Source: Bradyrhizobium sp. Arg816
GTDB lineage: Bacteria; Pseudomonadota; Alphaproteobacteria; Rhizobiales; Xanthobacteraceae
DNA: 64,000 nucleotides
Assembly (NCBI RefSeq): GCF_029989365.1
Contig: NZ_JAPRAQ010000010.1
Span: 186,001 to 250,000 of the forward strand
Direction: 5' to 3'
The position numbers and the translations under genes were made by a program. Positions 60,847-64,000 of the stretch are shown one piece after another; positions within the stretch are counted from its first letter, which is position 1, and every line of letters begins with the position of its first letter. The notes beneath the pieces are model-generated. The model was not told the origin of the DNA and did not search any database. It saw only the letters and a list, made by a program, of their open reading frames with translations.

Positions 60847-62229
60847 ATGTCCATGCTGCCCAATTCGCAAGAGGCCCGGGATGTGGCCTACCAGCTCCAT
60901 TCCTATACCAACGCGCGCGCGCATCAGCAGGCCGGTCCGCTGGTGATCGAGCGCGGCGAGGGCCCTTACGTGTTCGATGCGTCGGGCAAGCGCTATTTCG
61001 AGGCCATGGCCGGCCTGTGGAGCGTCGGGCTCGGCTTCAACGAGAAGCGGCTGGTCGAGGCGGCGCACAAGCAGATGCAGGCGCTGCCGTTCTACCATAC
61101 GTTCTCCGCCAAATCGCACGGGCCTTCGATCGACCTCGCCGAGAAGCTGGTGGCGCTCGCGCCTGTCACGATGAGCAAGGTGTTCTTCACCAATTCCGGC
61201 TCGGAGGCGAACGACACCGTCCTCAAGCTGATCGCCTATCGTTCCAATTCGCTTGGCCAGCCGCAGCGCAAGAAGATCATCAGCCGGATGCGCGCCTATC
61301 ACGGCGTCACCATTGCCTCGGCAAGCCTCACCGGCCTGCCGAACAACCACCGCTCGTTCGACCTGCCGCTACCCAACATCCTGCACACGGGCTCGCCGCA
61401 TTTCTACAAGGACGGCGCGCCCGGTGAGAGCGAGGAGGCGTTCGCGACGCGCCGGGCCGAGGAGCTCGACGCGCTGATCCAGAAGGAGGGCCCGGATACG
61501 ATCGCGGCCTTCTTCGGCGAGCCGGTGATGGGCGCGGGCGGCGTCGTCGTGCCGCCGGCGACCTATTGGGAGAAGATCCAGGCAGTCCTGAAGAAGTACG
61601 ACATCCTGCTGGTCGCAGATGAGGTCATCTGCGGCTTCGGCCGTACCGGCAAGATGTTCGGCTGCGAGACCTACGGCATCAAGCCGGACGTGATGGTGGT
61701 CTCCAAGCAGATCACTTCGAGCTATTTCCCGCTGTCGGCGATCATCCTGAACGACCGCATGTTCGAGCCGATCGCGGACGAGAGCAACAAGATCGGCGTG
61801 CTCGGTCACGGTTTCACCGCAGGCGGCCATCCCGTCGGCTCGGCCATTGCGCTGGAGAACCTCAAGATCATCGAGGAGCGCGGCCTGGTCGCGCACGCCG
61901 CCGAGCTCGGCGGCTACATGCAGGGCAAGCTGCGCGAGCTCACCAGCGATCCGCTGGTCGGTGAGGTCCGCGGGGTCGGCATGATCGCGGCGATCGAACT
62001 CGTGCTCGACAAGGGACGCAAGACCGCCGCCAGCACGCCCGGCGCCGTCGGCGGCATCGCCAGCCGCATGCTCCAGGAGCGCGGCGTGATCTCGCGCAAC
62101 ATGCTGGATGCCATCGCCATCTGCCCGCCGCTGATCGTCACCAAGGCTCAGATCGACGAGCTGATCGCGGCCATTGCCGGTGTGTTGAACGACATGAAGC
62201 CGGAAGTGGCGAAGCTGACGCCGGCGTAG
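60847..62229 (+). CDS. Class III PLP-dependent aminotransferase
   Basis: A 460-residue omega-amino acid or amine:pyruvate/2-oxoglutarate aminotransferase. Visible: ANSGSEAN-type loop FFTNSGSEANDTVLK, AYHGVTIASASLTG, FFGEPVMGAGGVVVPPATYW, the PLP-contacting Asp in LLVADEVICGFGRTG, and PLP-Lys in VVSKQITSSYFPLSA (about residue 287). The start at 60847 follows GAGGAATC; an upstream codon at 60811 gives a longer unrelated N-terminus. It is same-strand with the transporter but 195 bases away, so it is probably its own unit. Substrate not assigned. Confidence 0.93.
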   Translation: MSMLPNSQEARDVAYQLHSYTNARAHQQAGPLVIERGEGPYVFDASGKRYFEAMAGLWSVGLGFNEKRLVEAAHKQMQALPFYHTFSAKSHGPSIDLAEKLVALAPVTMSKVFFTNSGSEANDTVLKLIAYRSNSLGQPQRKKIISRMRAYHGVTIASASLTGLPNNHRSFDLPLPNILHTGSPHFYKDGAPGESEEAFATRRAEELDALIQKEGPDTIAAFFGEPVMGAGGVVVPPATYWEKIQAVLKKYDILLVADEVICGFGRTGKMFGCETYGIKPDVMVVSKQITSSYFPLSAIILNDRMFEPIADESNKIGVLGHGFTAGGHPVGSAIALENLKIIEERGLVAHAAELGGYMQGKLRELTSDPLVGEVRGVGMIAAIELVLDKGRKTAASTPGAVGGIASRMLQERGVISRNMLDAIAICPPLIVTKAQIDELIAAIAGVLNDMKPEVAKLTPA

Positions 62230-62250
62230 AGCGGCATCGGAGTTAGCTGA

Positions 62251-62355
62251 CCCTCACCCTGAGGAGCGCGCTCTTTGCGCGCGTCTCGAAGGGCGGGGCC
62301 GAGGGCCGGGCCTTCATCCTTCGAGACGCGCGTTCAGCGCTCCTCAGGATGAGGG
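62251..62355. repeat. Palindromic repeat between the aminotransferase and rnd
   Basis: The left arm CCCTCACCCTGAGGAGCGCG... (62251-62292) is nearly the reverse complement of the right arm (62318-62355, ending CTCCTCAGGATGAGGG). The transcript would form a long hairpin between these convergent genes and may terminate both. This is a common Bradyrhizobium-type intergenic repeat. Confidence 0.75.
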
Positions 62356-62394
62356 TTTGGCTCCGTCGGCGGTCGGGATGATCTCGCTGGCCGT

Positions 62395-63543
62395 CTACGC
62401 CCGCTGAACCCCGATCACGCGACCCTTCTCGATCGCCAGCGCCAGCTCGCCGCGCTTCAGTTTCAGCGCGGCATCGCCGAACAGCTCGCGGCGCCAGCCG
62501 CGCAAGGCGGGGACGTCGGCCTCATCGTCGGCTGCGATCTCTTCGAGATCGTCGACGGTGGCGATCACCTTGCTGGCGACCGCGTGGCGCTCCGCGGTCA
62601 TGCGCAGCAGGACCTTCAACAGCTCGACGATGGCGGCGCCATTGTTGTTGTTGCGCGGCTTCTCCAGCTTCGGCAGCGTCGCAAAATCCCGCGCCAGCCC
62701 GCGCTCGACCGCGGCGACGATGTCCGCGCCCCATTTGGATTTCTCGAACCCCTTCGGCACCGAGCGCAGATGGGCGAGCTTCTCCAGCGTGTTCGGCGCG
62801 TGGGTCGCGATGTCGCTGATGGCTTCATCGCGCAGCACACGGCCGCGCGGCACGTCGCGGCTCTGCGCTTCCTGCTCGCGCCAGGCCGCGACCTCCATCA
62901 GGACCGCGAGGTCCTTGGGCTTGCGGACCCGCGTCTTCAGCCGTTCCCAGGCGCGCTCGGGGTGGAAGTCGTAAGTGCGGGGCGAGGTCAAAACCTCCAT
63001 CTCGATGGAGACCCATTCGCTGCGGCGCCGCTTCTTGAGGTCGGCGTCGAGCGCGGCGAACACGTCGCGCAGGTGCGTGACGTCGGACACCGCGTAGTGC
63101 ATCTGCTCTTTTGTCAGCGGCCGGCGCGACCAGTCGGTGAAGCGGTGGGTCTTGTCCGGGCGGTGGCCCGTGACCTTCTCGACCAACGCGTCATAGGCGA
63201 TGCTGTCGCCATAGCCGAGCACCATGGCCGCGACCTGGGTGTCGAACACCGGGTGCGGGATGATGTTGGCCTGGTGCCAGATGATCTCGATGTCCTGGCG
63301 GGCGGCGTGGAATACCTTCAGCACGCCCTCGTTGCCCATCAGGTCGAAGAACGGCTTGAGGTCGATCCCCTCGGCTAGGGTGTCGATGACGATCGCTTCC
63401 TCGGGGCTGGCCATCTGCACCACGCACAGCAGCGGGTAGTAGGTGGTTTCGCGCAGGAACTCGGTATCGACTGTAATAACAGGGTGCTTGGCCAGCCGGC
63501 TGCAGGCAGCCGCGAGGTCAGCGGTGGTGGTAATTAAATCCAT
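62395..63543 (-). CDS. rnd: Ribonuclease D
   Basis: 3'-5' exoribonuclease of the DEDD family, trimming tRNA and other RNA 3' ends. The 382-residue protein has Exo I VDTEFLRETTYYP near residue 25, Exo II with FHAARQDIEIIW near 79, and Exo III DVTHLRDVFAAL near 154. These are followed by the HRDC domain pattern (RAWERLKTRVRKPKDLAVLM, VAAWREQEAQSRDVPRGRVL). Start ATG at 63543. Convergent with the aminotransferase across the palindromic repeat. Confidence 0.95.
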   Translation of the reverse strand: MDLITTTADLAAACSRLAKHPVITVDTEFLRETTYYPLLCVVQMASPEEAIVIDTLAEGIDLKPFFDLMGNEGVLKVFHAARQDIEIIWHQANIIPHPVFDTQVAAMVLGYGDSIAYDALVEKVTGHRPDKTHRFTDWSRRPLTKEQMHYAVSDVTHLRDVFAALDADLKKRRRSEWVSIEMEVLTSPRTYDFHPERAWERLKTRVRKPKDLAVLMEVAAWREQEAQSRDVPRGRVLRDEAISDIATHAPNTLEKLAHLRSVPKGFEKSKWGADIVAAVERGLARDFATLPKLEKPRNNNNGAAIVELLKVLLRMTAERHAVASKVIATVDDLEEIAADDEADVPALRGWRRELFGDAALKLKRGELALAIEKGRVIGVQRA

Positions 63544-63659
63544 GAACGGCCCATGACACTTGGTATCAGCCGTTCTGCCGAAAGCGCTGTGATGTCAAGG
63601 GGCTCTAAGCGAATTCGAGCCTTGCATCGGGCCGGAATCGCCTGTTTCCGACGAAATTC

Positions 63660-63770
63660 CTATTCGTAACGGATCCGGTGCGAGGATTTGCGCGCGCAGG
63701 GCAGCGCCACCACGACCACGCACATGGCGACCAGCGCCAGCCCCAGGAACTCGAAAACCAACAGATCCAC
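63660..63770 (-). CDS. Tiny single-span membrane peptide
   Basis: A 36-codon frame with GTG start (63768-63770), 8 bases after GGAG. It begins VDLLVFEFLGLALVAMCVVV, one hydrophobic helix, and ends in a basic tail ARKSSHRIRYE. Located between rnd and a LysR gene on the same strand. The ribosome-binding site and a transmembrane-plus-basic-tail design support coding; function unknown. Confidence 0.4.
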   Translation of the reverse strand: MDLLVFEFLGLALVAMCVVVVALPCARKSSHRIRYE

Positions 63771-63895
63771 GGCGAAATCTCCAGAAACATTGATAGATTT
63801 GTCGGGGGTACGTTGACGGTCTGTTAATGCTCGTGGTTACCGGCCGCACGGCAAGCCGGATGGTGGACGGGGGGTTAACGGGGCGGGCTCGACCA

Positions 63896-64000
63896 TCACC
63901 CCATGAGCTTCGGCAAGGCGGCAGCGAGCGCGTCCACGGCGGCACGGACTTTGGGCGGAATCCGGGGCGAACGGGGCCACAGCGCGTGGCATTCGTAGAG
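63896..64000 (-). CDS. LysR-family regulator, C-terminal end only (cut by window)
   Basis: The reverse strand at the window edge encodes LYECHALWPRSPRIPPKVRA...VDALAAALPKLMG and a stop at 63896-63898. The pattern ALWP.(S/N)R..PPKVRA.VD.L is the standard C-terminus of LysR regulators. Only 34 codons are visible; the DNA-binding part lies beyond the window. Confidence 0.75.
   Translation of the reverse strand, partial: LYECHALWPRSPRIPPKVRAAVDALAAALPKLMG

Noticed and set aside
59350..61350. 666-codon reverse frame across the transporter and aminotransferase
   Set aside because: Arg/His/Gln-rich translation typical of antisense frames at high GC; both forward genes have clear motifs.

Overview
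The window is a high-GC alphaproteobacterial chromosome segment. Gene order and protein style (fabD-fabG-acpP-fabF-mltG-yicC-gmk; lptF-lptG-lptD-surA-pdxA-rsmA; ppk-ppx beside hdaA; purM-purN; DUF6894 and Flp-type small proteins; rhizobial palindromic repeats) point to Bradyrhizobium or a close Nitrobacteraceae relative. This assignment is inference from the sequence; no database was searched. There are no tRNA or rRNA genes, CRISPR arrays, prophage or complete insertion sequences.

Layout. 1-2.4 kb: 5' part of rpsF with a leader hairpin and promoter, then a TetR regulator and a fatty-acid desaturase behind a perfect palindromic operator. 2.5-9.3 kb: fatty-acid synthesis core plus mltG, yicC and gmk. 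9.2-15.4 kb: accessory block of envelope and secreted proteins (a periplasmic caspase-like protein with a DUF4189 tail, a Gly-rich secreted protein, a membrane protein with an aromatic/Cys motif), several tiny proteins, a Crp-type regulator and an orphan Flp pilin. 15.4-24.2 kb: alcohol dehydrogenase and the LPS-export/outer-membrane assembly run lptF-lptG-lptD-surA-pdxA-rsmA. 24.5-27.1 kb: pepA, holC and a lipoprotein. 27.1-28.0 kb: a GNAT gene of lower GC lying between two copies of a palindromic repeat. 28.3-34.8 kb: a type I secretion operon (a 949-residue RTX-like modular substrate, a HlyB-type ABC exporter with a C39-like domain lacking the catalytic Cys, and a HlyD-type adaptor). 34.9-37.5 kb: ABC-F ATPase and two small proteins. 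37.7-38.9 kb: a lower-GC two-gene island (DUF5343 protein plus a DUF4145-like protein) with its own palindrome and TTG starts. 39.4-44.5 kb: ndk, a TerC-family protein, and a TonB-dependent siderophore receptor with a PepSY reductase. 44.6-51.7 kb: ppx, ppk, hdaA, a CDP-alcohol phosphatidyltransferase, purM and purN. 51.8-56.7 kb: cspA, an autotransporter-type barrel, and a LysR gene divergent from a cluster of two GNAT-type proteins, a degenerate isochorismatase-fold protein and a tiny protein. 56.7-60.7 kb: an aromatic-compound module (FAD hydroxylase, IclR regulator, AAHS-type MFS importer) with the same operator on both sides of the regulator. 60.8-64 kb: class III aminotransferase, rnd, a tiny membrane protein and the 3' end of a LysR gene.

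The most interesting candidates are: the duplicated AATCTC-N7-GAGATT operator that defines an IclR regulon; the LysR/GNAT/GNAT/pseudo-isochorismatase cluster, in which the hydrolase-fold protein has lost its catalytic Cys and Lys; the lower-GC DUF5343/DUF4145-like island; the repeat-flanked GNAT gene; the RTX-like protein with interleaved ~205-residue modules; and the secreted caspase-like protein with its neighbours.
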